From the NCBI RefSeq assembly GCF_011308835.1, contig NZ_JAAOHY010000002.1, positions 62,001 through 126,000 of the forward strand: DNA of 64,000 nt. The letters run 5' to 3'. Every line of letters begins with the position of its first letter. Position 1 is the stretch's first letter. This DNA comes from Paracoccus xiamenensis (lineage in GTDB: Bacteria; Pseudomonadota; Alphaproteobacteria; Rhodobacterales; Rhodobacteraceae). The notes under the pieces were generated by a model. It was given only the letters and a program-made list of their open reading frames with translations. It made no database searches and had not been told where the DNA came from. Of this stretch, positions 8,424 to 17,446 are shown in pieces. The translations under genes were made by a program, and so were the position numbers.

Positions 8424-9527
8424 TCAGTTCACGATCAAGTCGGCGTGCAGCGCACCCGCCGCATGAATTGCCTTCAGAATGTCAATCAGATCCCGCGGCG
8501 ACACACCCAGCGCATTCAGCCCCTCAACCACATCGGACAGCGACGAACTTCCCTGCACTTCAGCAAAGCCGATGCCCGGCTCTTCCGTAATTTCTGCCGC
8601 ACCCTGCGTTACGACGACCGTTTCACCATCTGCAAATGGGTTGGGCTGCGAAACCTGCGGCACCTCCTGCACACGCAAAGTCAGATTGCCTTGCGACACC
8701 GCAACTCGCGAAACCCGCACATCCTCTCCCATGACGATCGTACCAGAACGATGATCCACGACCACGCGCGCCTTGCCGTCCGTTTCAACAGTCAAATTTT
8801 CAATTCGGCTAAGCAACCGAGCCGGATTAACGTTAGTGCTGCCCGAAAGGTCAAGAACCACGGTTCCGGCGTCAACCATCTCTGCGATACGCCCGACGCC
8901 ACTGCCGTTCACAACCCTCTCTATCCGCGAGGCCGTCGTAAAATCAGGCTGTTTCAAAGCCAGCCTGATATTGCGTAGAGTTGAGAAATCAAAGTTAACC
9001 TCTCGCTCCACCCGCGCCCCAGAGGGTATTGCGCCCGCAGTCGGCACACCCTGAACAACAGCAGCATTTTCCGCTTTCACCGCAACGCCGCCTGCAATGA
9101 CCGAACCCTGCGCAACGGCGTAAACATCCCCGTCAGCAGCGCTCAACGGTGTCATGATCAATGTGCCGCCCATCAAGCTATCTGCATCGCCGATTGCCGA
9201 GACGGTGACATCCACTTGACTGCCAGCGCGCGCAAATGGAGGAAGAACGGCCGTCACCATGACGGCAGCGACGTTTTTCGGTCGAAACTGATCCGAGCTG
9301 ACATTGACGCCCAACCGTTCCAATAGGGTCACCATCATGTCTTCGGTATACGGGGCATTGCGCAGGCTATCCCCGGTGCCATTTAGCCCGACGACCAGAC
9401 CGTAGCCCACCAGGTCATTCCCCCGCACCCCGTCGAACACGACCACGTCCTTCAACCGAACGCTAGCCGCATTCGCACCCGGTAGGTATGCGAAAAGGGA
9501 CAGGGCTAGAATTATGAGGATTCTCAT
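8424..9527 (-). CDS. flgI: Flagellar P-ring protein
   Basis: A 367-residue FlgI that forms the periplasmic P ring around the flagellar rod in the peptidoglycan layer. A signal peptide is visible (MRILIILALSLFAYLPG, cleaved near ANAA-SVRLK). Family landmarks follow: GVRGNDLVGYGLVVGLNGTGDSL near residue 35, and the C-terminal run GVSPRDLIDILKAIHAAGALHADL, which closes FlgI proteins. The length is normal. The start overlaps the flgL stop by four bases. Base composition is visibly less GC-rich than in genes outside the flagellar block. Confidence 0.96.
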   Translation of the reverse strand: MRILIILALSLFAYLPGANAASVRLKDVVVFDGVRGNDLVGYGLVVGLNGTGDSLRNAPYTEDMMVTLLERLGVNVSSDQFRPKNVAAVMVTAVLPPFARAGSQVDVTVSAIGDADSLMGGTLIMTPLSAADGDVYAVAQGSVIAGGVAVKAENAAVVQGVPTAGAIPSGARVEREVNFDFSTLRNIRLALKQPDFTTASRIERVVNGSGVGRIAEMVDAGTVVLDLSGSTNVNPARLLSRIENLTVETDGKARVVVDHRSGTIVMGEDVRVSRVAVSQGNLTLRVQEVPQVSQPNPFADGETVVVTQGAAEITEEPGIGFAEVQGSSSLSDVVEGLNALGVSPRDLIDILKAIHAAGALHADLIVN

Positions 9528-10543
9528 AGATATTTCGCCAAGCTGAGGTTGGATAGTCGCGCAGTCATCGCAAACAGGGCCTCGAGTTGGGCTTCCGCTT
9601 GGATCAACTGGCTGCCCGCTTCATAGGTATCCGCTTGGATCAGGTTGCTGCGCTCCAACTGAAGATTGGTCAGCATCGCATCCAGCCGAACTGAACTCCG
9701 CTCAATCACTTGCTCAGTGACCCCAAGATCGGAGCGGACAAGTGCCACGCCGGCGTTGCCTTCGATCAATGCGCCGCCACCGGCGCGCATCATCGCCGCT
9801 TGGGCAGTATGGTCGCCATCAAATGCGCCCTTGGAGACGAGCGCGCCAATGGTAAGGCCTAGCAGAATTTTCCGCGTTGATGCGTCGTTTGCATTGTAAG
9901 TGAAGCGTATTTTGGTCGAGGCATCTATTCCAAATTCCCCATCCTGGCCCACTGATCCTTGATAGGCCGTATCCGAAAACCCTCCTGCACCAGAGGCTGC
10001 AGCAAACCAATCGCCCAATCTCTGAATCGCCTCGTCCGCGGTTGCTGCCCCAGCGATAACCGTTTGCGCCTGAGCAACCAGATCATCTGCCGATACCACT
10101 GCTGGCACGTTCACTTTGCTGCCCGAAAAAACAAATCGCCCGCCGACATTCGTATTGAGCGTCGAAATCGCGCTGTCGAGGTGACTTGCGGCCATGGAGG
10201 CCATTAACTTCAGGCTGTCGTTGACGGCCAGCGCGGTGTCGGAAAGCATGTTTCCACCCGTCGCATCGGCGATATCCTGCAGAACCCCCAAAGCGGCCTG
10301 CATCGACGACGACACCGACGCTGCTTCCGCGGAAGTGCGGCGAAATGCGCGCGCGCGACCAAGCTCATGCTCAATTTTGGAAAACTCGACAAGGTCACCG
10401 TTCAGATGCTTCGGAATATCCGACTGCAGTCCCGTCGTCACCTCTTGCGAAAGCCGCTGGATATCCGATCGGAGGCTTGCATTAGAGTTCCGCAGTGTAA
10501 ACATCCGAGAAAGGTCGCCAACTGATACAAAATTCATCGTCAA
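9524..10543 (-). CDS. flgL: Flagellar hook-filament junction protein FlgL (HAP3)
   Basis: A 339-residue flagellin-like hook-associated protein. The N-terminal coiled region is FVSVGDLSRMFTLRNSNASL and following residues, with QRLSQEVTTGLQ near residue 28. The C-terminal helix is LEALFAMTARLSNLSLAKYL. This coiled-coil-ends and variable-middle layout is the FlgL/flagellin design, and the position directly after flgK assigns it as FlgL rather than flagellin. It joins the hook to the filament with FlgK. Its start overlaps the flgK stop and its stop overlaps the flgI start (both ATGA), implying coupled translation. Confidence 0.92.
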   Translation of the reverse strand: MTMNFVSVGDLSRMFTLRNSNASLRSDIQRLSQEVTTGLQSDIPKHLNGDLVEFSKIEHELGRARAFRRTSAEAASVSSSMQAALGVLQDIADATGGNMLSDTALAVNDSLKLMASMAASHLDSAISTLNTNVGGRFVFSGSKVNVPAVVSADDLVAQAQTVIAGAATADEAIQRLGDWFAAASGAGGFSDTAYQGSVGQDGEFGIDASTKIRFTYNANDASTRKILLGLTIGALVSKGAFDGDHTAQAAMMRAGGGALIEGNAGVALVRSDLGVTEQVIERSSVRLDAMLTNLQLERSNLIQADTYEAGSQLIQAEAQLEALFAMTARLSNLSLAKYL

Positions 10544-12003
10544 ATCCTCAGAATATTATCGAGCATTTTATCTACCGCCTGAATGACCTTCGCATTGGCG
10601 GCATAGGATTTTTCAAGCTGAAGCAGCATTTCCATTTCGCGGTCACTATCAACCGCATCGGTGAACAAGGCGCTTTGCAGGGATGACTGCAATGTCGCGT
10701 CACGCGACTTGTTCGCTTCAAAGGTCAGGCGCGTCGCTGAAACATCTGACAGAACGCCCGCCACCAAGTTTCCCAAGTTGCCTGCAGTATTCGTTGCGTT
10801 CGCAGAGTGGTATTGTCGTATTGCACCCATTGCATCGGCCAACCCATCGATCAAATTCGAACTTCCAATATCGCCGGGGACATTGGCTTGAATACCATCG
10901 CGAATCCGCCACAGCGCCCCGCCTTGGGAAGGATCGACGGCAGAGTTGACTCGCAAACGCGATGACAGTCCGCGTTCGTTTGCCGGATCGAAATTGTTCA
11001 GCCCGTCGGTAAACAGACCGGACACACCGGAAGGAAGCGTCCCATCAACCGTGGCATCGGCAAAGCGATCATGCAATTCGCGGGCAATAGCATCCAAAGA
11101 GGCCTGAGCAGTAACGCCATATTCGTCGCGAACCTTGTGCAATTCAGATAGAGAGCCACCACGCAAAAGATCCATTTGCGCGGATGATGCTGGCTCTCCG
11201 TCGATGGTCAGCCGGCCCAAAACGGCCGAGTTGCCGTCGATATCCGGCACCAGGCGACCGGTTGGTTGAAATCCAAAGGTGGTCGGTGTCATGCTGTCCA
11301 GAAGTACAGCGCCGCCCGTCGTGAACAGCGCAACACGTCCATTTTCGCGTGGCATCTCCCGCACGGGGACAATACTAGAAATCCTGTCAATCACGGCCTG
11401 ACGGGCATCAACAAGAGAAGCGGTGCTGCGACCGTTCGCGCCCTCGACAATGATCTGCTTGTTTAGTCGCGCGACTTCCGAGAGATCATTGTTAAGTGCA
11501 TTGACCTGCAGCCCGATTTTCCGATCCGCATCGGTACGATTGTCCTGGATCGTGTCGCTGATCGATCTGAGTTTGGCGGTAAGCTGATCGGCTGCATCAA
11601 AGACACCGCGCAGCCGCACTTCGCTGTCTGGTCTGCTGGCAGCAGAAATGAGAGCATTTTCGAGCCCCGTCATCTTTACGGACAGTGAACCGCTGTCCTG
11701 GGGCAGGCCAATCGCTGCTTCGATTGATTTGTAAAATCCATGGCTGACCGAAGATCGAGCCAGACCTGAGCTGGCCAGGCGAAACTCCCCCAGGACCGCA
11801 TCAGATACAATCCGATTCACGGCATTGATATGAACCCCGCCGCCATTCCCGGAAAGGGTCCGAGACGACAGTTCCAGTTCGCGGCGACCATAGCCGGGCG
11901 TCAAAGCATTGGCGAGGTTCGAGGCAACCACCTCAGTCCCGCGGGCAGCGGCTGTAAGCCCGCTTATCGCGTTGTTGAGTGCGTTGACGATGCTCATGGC
12001 CAA
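10540..12003 (-). CDS. flgK: Flagellar hook-associated protein FlgK (HAP1)
   Basis: A 487-residue FlgK. The N-terminus SIVNALNNAISGLTAAARGTE and VASNLANALTPGYGRRE is the flagellar rod/hook-family motif with the Asn-Pro-x-Tyr-like turn. The C-terminus EMEMLLQLEKSYAANAKVIQAVDKM is the conserved helix shared by hook-axial proteins. It forms the first ring of the hook-filament junction and is exported by the flagellar type III apparatus, so it has no signal peptide. It begins eight bases after the flgE stop. Sampled stretches are near 47% GC, well below the rest of the window. Confidence 0.95.
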   Translation of the reverse strand: MAMSIVNALNNAISGLTAAARGTEVVASNLANALTPGYGRRELELSSRTLSGNGGGVHINAVNRIVSDAVLGEFRLASSGLARSSVSHGFYKSIEAAIGLPQDSGSLSVKMTGLENALISAASRPDSEVRLRGVFDAADQLTAKLRSISDTIQDNRTDADRKIGLQVNALNNDLSEVARLNKQIIVEGANGRSTASLVDARQAVIDRISSIVPVREMPRENGRVALFTTGGAVLLDSMTPTTFGFQPTGRLVPDIDGNSAVLGRLTIDGEPASSAQMDLLRGGSLSELHKVRDEYGVTAQASLDAIARELHDRFADATVDGTLPSGVSGLFTDGLNNFDPANERGLSSRLRVNSAVDPSQGGALWRIRDGIQANVPGDIGSSNLIDGLADAMGAIRQYHSANATNTAGNLGNLVAGVLSDVSATRLTFEANKSRDATLQSSLQSALFTDAVDSDREMEMLLQLEKSYAANAKVIQAVDKMLDNILRI

Positions 12004-12010
12004 TCAACCC

Positions 12011-13372
12011 TTAGCGTTTGATATTGGTGGTTTCTTGCAGCATTTCGTCCACGGTCTGGATGACCTTGGCATTGGACGAATAGGCGCGCTGCGTTTGAAT
12101 CAGGTCGGTCAGTTCGGCGGCAACATCGGTGGCAGAACCCTCGCGGGCGTAGCCGACAACTGCACCTGTCGGCCCGTCGCCGGCATCCCACAGGAAGAAC
12201 GAACCAGAATCAGGGGAAACCTGATACGTCTGATTATTCAGCGATGTCAGACCATTGGGGTTAGGCACATCGACCAACGGGATCTGATAGATCGTCTTAA
12301 TGAAGCCAGTGTCATACGTCGCGCGAATGTAGCCGTTTTCGTCCACCTCCAGCGCGGTAAAGTTGCCAACCGGCGAACCGTCCTTGGAGATATTCGTCTG
12401 AGCGAAGTTGTCGCCCAACTGGGTCAAGCCATTCGGGTCACCAAGCTTGCCGATCGTTACAGCCATGGCATCACCGGGATATGTCGACGTGGCACCGACG
12501 GTAACCCCAAGCGCGCCAGTCGCCGGGTCATAATCGGGATGAGGATTGCCTGCGCTATCCAACACCTGCGCGAGCATCCCCCCTTTGGACTGATCAGGAG
12601 CGAAAACGACTGTGAGCGTTGCGATCACACTTTCATCAACCGGGGTCAGCGGGTCGTTTTCAGTCGCGGAATCCCGCAGCTCTACCTTCCAGGTATTCGA
12701 CATACCCGACGCATGCGAGGTGTCCGGCGTGAAGCTTACGCTCATCGATTCCGAGGTGCCAAGATTGCCGAAATATTCGATCTTCGAGCTCAAGGCATCG
12801 GTCGCCCCGCCCGCTTCGGTAAGGGTCGCAGGCAAGTTGATCCCCAGCGTCATCTTGGTCGTGGGGTCGCCCGCCGTCTGGTTGGCATTAATGACAACCG
12901 GCTGCAGCCCGCCCATCGTATCGCGCGGCATCAGCGGGATTGTCCCATCAGCGTTGGCCGGCCAACCAAGCAATACAAGGCCCGATTCCGTGCGCAGGAC
13001 CCCATCAGCATCAGTGCGGAACGAGCCGGTGGTGGTCATCATCATCGGTTTGTTGCTGAATTGACTGTCCATCGAGACCGAGGGCGTCACCGGCAACATG
13101 CCCCGCCCCGAAATTGCAAGGTCGGTTGGGTTCGAGGTCGGCACCACCGGCCCGCGCTGATCGATCAGCCGAGCGGTGGATGCCCGCACCCCGCCGGCCG
13201 AGTAGACACCAGCACCACGCGCCTCGTTGATAACCATACCTTCGAAATCAGCAATCATCCGCTTGTAGCCGAAAGTCGCCGAGTTCGAGATATTGTCGGA
13301 AATGGTCGCCAGACGCGTCGCGTTTGCGGCAAGCCCGGCAACACCGGCGTTCAGCGAAGACGAAATCGACAT
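12011..13372 (-). CDS. flgE: Flagellar hook protein
   Basis: A 453-residue hook protein. The N-terminal motif MSISSSLNAGVAGLAANATR with ATISDNISNSATFGYKR is the flagellar basal rod/hook domain. The central part contains the FlgE insert domains. The C-terminus AAELTDLIQTQRAYSSNAKVIQ matches the terminal axial-protein helix. It polymerises into the flexible hook and is exported through the flagellar type III system. Within the block it lies upstream of flgK-flgL-flgI and downstream of motB. The 83-bp gap to motB could hold its own promoter, but no clear element is visible. Confidence 0.94.
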   Translation of the reverse strand: MSISSSLNAGVAGLAANATRLATISDNISNSATFGYKRMIADFEGMVINEARGAGVYSAGGVRASTARLIDQRGPVVPTSNPTDLAISGRGMLPVTPSVSMDSQFSNKPMMMTTTGSFRTDADGVLRTESGLVLLGWPANADGTIPLMPRDTMGGLQPVVINANQTAGDPTTKMTLGINLPATLTEAGGATDALSSKIEYFGNLGTSESMSVSFTPDTSHASGMSNTWKVELRDSATENDPLTPVDESVIATLTVVFAPDQSKGGMLAQVLDSAGNPHPDYDPATGALGVTVGATSTYPGDAMAVTIGKLGDPNGLTQLGDNFAQTNISKDGSPVGNFTALEVDENGYIRATYDTGFIKTIYQIPLVDVPNPNGLTSLNNQTYQVSPDSGSFFLWDAGDGPTGAVVGYAREGSATDVAAELTDLIQTQRAYSSNAKVIQTVDEMLQETTNIKR

Positions 13373-13455
13373 TCAGTCACCTTTTTCATGAGTCGTTCCG
13401 GGCAGGTTGCGCGACAATGTTTAAGATCGCCCTAACGTGTCCGGGTTCCGACGGG

Positions 13456-14229
13456 TTACTTCAGTAAAATTAGCTCGATACGGTTGTTCGACGGCGCGGC
13501 AGGGTTCGCGGGCTGGCTGCGTCGATCGGCATAGCCGGTCACCCGTTGGATACGCTTGGCCGGCAGGCTGGTGTTTTCCAACAGCTCACGCACCGCATCC
13601 GCACGCTGGTTCGACAGATCCCAGATCGGCGATCTGGCCAGCACGGCGGGATAGGAGCGGACATGCCCGGCAATTGCCACCTGATTGCGCGTCCGAGAGA
13701 TGGCGCGGGCAACGATTTCTGCCAGTTGGCGCAAGGTGGGGGTCGGTGACGCAGTATCCTCGGTGAAAAGCGGCTCTTCCACCAGATCGCTGAGCTCGAT
13801 CACCAAACCTTCATCGGTGACGCGCGTGACGACATGGCGCAAGATGTTCCGCTTCTGCATCGATTCCGCACCGATGCCCTGTAATTGGTTCTGGATATGG
13901 CTGTTCAGCGCTGCCAGCGGATCCTGTTCGGCCCGCACATCCTCCTCAGCCGGCTTGCCGCTTCCGTCGCCTTGATCGGCACCTTCGCTGCCTTGACCGG
14001 ACTGCATCCGAACCACTGTGGGGCTGAAATAATCGGCCAGGCCCTGTCGCTGCTTCTCGGTGGTCGCGTTCAGCAGCCACATCAGCAGGAAAAAGGCCAT
14101 CATCGCGGTCACGAAATCCGCATAGGCCACTTTCCAGGCGCCGCCGTGATGGCCGCCTTCTTCACTTATCGTGATCCGCTTGATCACGATCGGCGCATTG
14201 CCGCCACGCGTGGTCATGTCACCATCCAT
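13456..14229 (-). CDS. motB: Flagellar motor stator protein MotB
   Basis: A 257-residue stator protein. After a short basic cytoplasmic N-terminus there is a single membrane helix, WKVAYADFVTAMMAFFLLMWLL (about residues 32-53, shown here in part), carrying the conserved proton-binding Asp. A Gly/Asp/Glu-rich linker follows, then an OmpA-like peptidoglycan-binding domain to the C-terminus (SNQRADAVRELL, APSNNRIELILLK). With MotA it would couple ion flow to rotation, but no motA is nearby. An internal ATG at 14217 (residue 5) is an alternative start. It is the first gene of the leftward flagellar block. Confidence 0.92.
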   Translation of the reverse strand: MDGDMTTRGGNAPIVIKRITISEEGGHHGGAWKVAYADFVTAMMAFFLLMWLLNATTEKQRQGLADYFSPTVVRMQSGQGSEGADQGDGSGKPAEEDVRAEQDPLAALNSHIQNQLQGIGAESMQKRNILRHVVTRVTDEGLVIELSDLVEEPLFTEDTASPTPTLRQLAEIVARAISRTRNQVAIAGHVRSYPAVLARSPIWDLSNQRADAVRELLENTSLPAKRIQRVTGYADRRSQPANPAAPSNNRIELILLK

Positions 14230-14287
14230 TCATCCGATGCACCCGGACAAAGGTCTAGCGCCGCTCGCCTAATTCCAAGTTAACAGA

Positions 14288-15886
14288 TCAAATGCCACGC
14301 ATTTCCCGCAGGATCATGTCGGCGGCCTTTTCAGCGATCATGATGGTCGGTGAGTTGGTGTTGCCTGACACGATGCGCGGCATGATCGATGCGTCAACGA
14401 CCATCAGGTCGCCAATCCCCTTCACGTTCAATGCCGGGTCCACGACGGCCTCGGGGTCTGCGCCCATGCGCGCGGTACCCACGGGATGGAAGATGGTCGA
14501 GCCGATGCTGCCCGCAGCCTCGGCCAGTTCGGCATCACTGTCACCGCCCGGGCCTGGCCTGAATTCCTGCGGCTGATAGCGCGCCATCGGCTCGGCCGCC
14601 ATGATCCGGCGGGTCAGCCGAATCGCATGAGCGGCTGTCACGCGGTCCGACTCGGCGCTCAGATAGTTGGGCGAGATTTCGGGCGCGGTCATCGGGTTGG
14701 CCGAGACGATATGCACGTGCCCCCGGCTGTCGGGCCGCAGCGGCACAACCGAGGCCGTGATCGCCGGGAAAGCATGCAGGGGCTCGCCAAAGGCATCCAG
14801 CGACAGCGGCTGAACGTGATATTCAAGGTCCGGCGTCGCCATGTCGGGGGTCGACCGCGCGAAGGCACCAAGCTGGCTGGGTGCCATGCTCATCGGGCCA
14901 GAGCGGTACAGCGCATATTCGGCGGCGATCCGCGCCTTGCCCAGCAGGCTGCCGGCCATCTGGTTCAACGTCTTCGCACCGCTGACGCGATAGGCGCAGC
15001 GGATCTGCAGATGATCCTGAAGGTTCTCGCCCACGGGGGCGTCGCGGATGACCTTGATCCCGTGGCTTTGCAACAATGCCGCCGGGCCGATCCCCGACAG
15101 GTGCAGGATCTGCGGCGACCCAACCGCGCCGGCGGACAGGATCACCTTGCGGCCCCGAATGGTCTGAACCTCGCCGTCGCGCAGGATCTCGACGCCGATG
15201 GCGCAACCGTCGCGGATCAGGATGCGACGCACATGGGAATGCGTTCGGACCTGCAGGTTCCGGCGTTTCAGCGCCGGGCGCAGGAAGGCCTTGGCGGCCG
15301 AGACGCGAAAGCCGCCGCGCTGGTTGACCTTGAAATAGCCCACGCCCTCGGCGTCGCCGGTGTTGAAATCGTCGACCTCGGGGATGCCGACCGTGGCGGC
15401 GGCGCGGGCGAAATCGTCCAGCACCTCCCAGCGGAGCCGCTGCTTTTCCACCCGCCACTCGCCACCGGCGCGGTGATGTTCGCTGTCACCGTCAAAGTAA
15501 TCCTCGGATTTCAGGAAATAGGGGCGCACGTCGTCCCAGCCCCAGCCGGTGCAGCCCATCTGCCGCCAGCCGTCGTAATCCTGCGACTGCCCGCGCAGAT
15601 ACAACATCCCGTTGATAGAACTGCACCCACCCAGCACCCGGCCGCGCGGATAGACCAGCTCTCGCCCATGCAGGCCGGGCTGCGGCGCGGTGCGATAGCC
15701 CCAGTCGGTGCGCGGGTTGCCGATGCAGTAAAGATAGCCGACTGGGATATGGATCCACGGATAGTTGTCGCTGCCGCCTGCCTCCAGCAGCAGGACTCGT
15801 GTGCCGGGATCGGCCGAAAGGCGATTGGCCAGCACACAGCCCGCACTGCCTGCGCCGATGATGATAACGTCGTGATCCATGCGCAC
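14288..15886 (-). CDS. GMC-family FAD oxidoreductase (choline/alcohol dehydrogenase-like)
   Basis: A 532-residue GMC oxidoreductase. The FAD-binding motif IIGAGSAGCVLANRL (about residues 7-21) is followed by LLLEAGGSDNYPW. The GMC signature RGRVLGGCSSINGMLYLRG lies at about residues 80-98, and the C-terminal block FHPVGTARMG with SGNTNSPTIMIAEKAAD contains the active-site His and Asn. Substrate could be an aliphatic or polyethylene-glycol-type alcohol or choline. BetA identity is not supported, because no betB or betI is adjacent. The ATG at 15886 gives the expected N-terminus. It is divergent from the pqi operon and appears monocistronic. Confidence 0.9.
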   Translation of the reverse strand: MRMDHDVIIIGAGSAGCVLANRLSADPGTRVLLLEAGGSDNYPWIHIPVGYLYCIGNPRTDWGYRTAPQPGLHGRELVYPRGRVLGGCSSINGMLYLRGQSQDYDGWRQMGCTGWGWDDVRPYFLKSEDYFDGDSEHHRAGGEWRVEKQRLRWEVLDDFARAAATVGIPEVDDFNTGDAEGVGYFKVNQRGGFRVSAAKAFLRPALKRRNLQVRTHSHVRRILIRDGCAIGVEILRDGEVQTIRGRKVILSAGAVGSPQILHLSGIGPAALLQSHGIKVIRDAPVGENLQDHLQIRCAYRVSGAKTLNQMAGSLLGKARIAAEYALYRSGPMSMAPSQLGAFARSTPDMATPDLEYHVQPLSLDAFGEPLHAFPAITASVVPLRPDSRGHVHIVSANPMTAPEISPNYLSAESDRVTAAHAIRLTRRIMAAEPMARYQPQEFRPGPGGDSDAELAEAAGSIGSTIFHPVGTARMGADPEAVVDPALNVKGIGDLMVVDASIMPRIVSGNTNSPTIMIAEKAADMILREMRGI

Positions 15887-16061
15887 CCCCTCTTGCCATC
15901 GGATTGACGGGCAATGCAGCGGTCAAGGCAACCGTTTTCGTTAAATGGCGCGACAAATCGCGGTCTTCCGGGCCGTTGGTCGCGCAACGAAATTTCGTGA
16001 TATGCTGGTCTTGCGTACGATCCGCCCTTGATGCGACCGCGTGCGGACGTATCTTTGCAGC

Positions 16062-16745
16062 ATGTTGAGGCAGGATGCATATGATCTGACCACCGGCGCC
16101 GGGCTGATCGCCTGCCCGCGCTGCGATGCCCTGCATGTCGAGGAAGAGCTTTCTGTGGGCGAGACTGCCCGCTGCGTGCGCTGCGGGGGCGTGCTGGCGC
16201 GGCCGCAAAGCGGTGCGTTCACTCAGATCATCGCACTGGCTGTCACGACCATGGTGCTGGTTTTCGCCTCGGTGTTCTTTCCCTTCCTGGAAATCTCGCG
16301 CATGGGGTTAGGGCACGGAACCTCACTGTTCGGCGTGGCCATGGCGCTGGCGGATGGGGCAATGGCGCCGCTTGCGGTGGCGCTGCTGGGGCTGGTCGTC
16401 GGGCTGCCGGCGGTCCGGGCCCTTCTGCTGGTCTATACGCTGTGGCCACTGGCCCGAAAGCGCCCACCCTATCGCCATGCGGTCCGCGCCTTTCGGTTGT
16501 CTGAACAACTCAAGCCCTGGTCCATGGCCGAGATCTTCATCATCGGCACTGCCGTGGCGATGGTAAAGGTGGCCGGTCTGGCGACGATCAGCTTTGGCCC
16601 GGCCTTCTGGGCCTTCGTGGCGCTGATCTTCGTCAGCGTCGCCAATCGCAGCTTCATGTGCTCGACCACCATCTGGGACGCGCTGGAAGATGCCGGTGCC
16701 AGCACCGATGGCCGCGAGAAGGTCGAGGAAACCAAGCCAGCATGA
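16062..16745 (+). CDS. pqiA: Paraquat-inducible protein A, first half-protein
   Basis: About 227 residues from the ATG at 16062; an in-frame GTG at 16041 is the alternative. A rubredoxin-like zinc ribbon (CPRC near residue 18, CVRC near 39) precedes roughly four membrane helices. This is one PqiA module; E. coli PqiA contains two in one chain. PqiA is the inner-membrane component of the PqiABC envelope-spanning lipid transport system. The stop overlaps the start of the second PqiA gene by four bases, pointing to a stoichiometric pair. The 175-bp gap upstream, shared with the divergent GMC gene, should hold the operon promoter. Confidence 0.9.
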   Translation: MLRQDAYDLTTGAGLIACPRCDALHVEEELSVGETARCVRCGGVLARPQSGAFTQIIALAVTTMVLVFASVFFPFLEISRMGLGHGTSLFGVAMALADGAMAPLAVALLGLVVGLPAVRALLLVYTLWPLARKRPPYRHAVRAFRLSEQLKPWSMAEIFIIGTAVAMVKVAGLATISFGPAFWAFVALIFVSVANRSFMCSTTIWDALEDAGASTDGREKVEETKPA

Positions 16746-17446
16746 TCGATGCAACCAATGACGGCCCCGTCACCGACGCGCCAGACCACGACCCCGCAGC
16801 CTTCACGGACGGCCAAGGCGCGCCAATTCTGACCGCACATCGCGCCGGCTTGCTGGGTTGCCGCAGTTGCGGCCGGGTCTGGCCCGAGGATCACACCACC
16901 TGCGCGCGCTGCGGTGCCAAGCTGGTGCCACCGGACCGGCGCGGACTGGCGGCGGTCTGGGCCTGGCTGATCACCGGCATGATCTTCTATATCCCGGCAA
17001 ACTTGTTGCCGATGATGACCACGCAGTCGCTGGGCCGCAGCACCGATTCCACCATCATCGGCGGCGTGCTGGTTCTGCTGGATCACGGTGACTGGTTCAT
17101 CGGCGGCGTTGTCTTTGCTGCCTCGGTACTGGTGCCGGTGGGCAAGTTCATCGCCATCATCTGGCTGGCGCGCATGGCCGGAAAGCCGGCCACCGTCGAG
17201 GATGCCCACACCCGACTGCATATCTACGAAGTGGTCGAATTCATTGGCCGCTGGTCAATGATCGACGTGTTCGTGGTGGCCATCCTTGCCGCCCTGGTGC
17301 AGCTGGGCTTCGTGGCCGCCATCAAGCCAGGACCGGCCGCGGCGTCATTCGCCCTGTCAGTTGCATTTACCATGCTGTCAGCGCAAAGCTTCGATCCGCG
17401 ACTGATCTGGCGCGGCCTGCCGCTGCATACCCGGAAAGACCATTAA
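16742..17446 (+). CDS. pqiA: Paraquat-inducible protein A, second half-protein
   Basis: A 234-residue second PqiA module. An acidic, non-conserved N-terminal tail is followed by a zinc ribbon (CRSC near residue 40, CARC near 56) and four membrane segments, including VVFAASVLVPVGKFIAIIWL. The ATG at 16742 is chosen over the upstream open frame to 16658 because it overlaps the previous stop as ATGA and needs no overlap with the upstream coding sequence. Its TAA shares a base with the pqiB ATG (TAATG). With its neighbour it probably reconstitutes the two-module PqiA of enterobacteria. Confidence 0.9.
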   Translation: MIDATNDGPVTDAPDHDPAAFTDGQGAPILTAHRAGLLGCRSCGRVWPEDHTTCARCGAKLVPPDRRGLAAVWAWLITGMIFYIPANLLPMMTTQSLGRSTDSTIIGGVLVLLDHGDWFIGGVVFAASVLVPVGKFIAIIWLARMAGKPATVEDAHTRLHIYEVVEFIGRWSMIDVFVVAILAALVQLGFVAAIKPGPAAASFALSVAFTMLSAQSFDPRLIWRGLPLHTRKDH

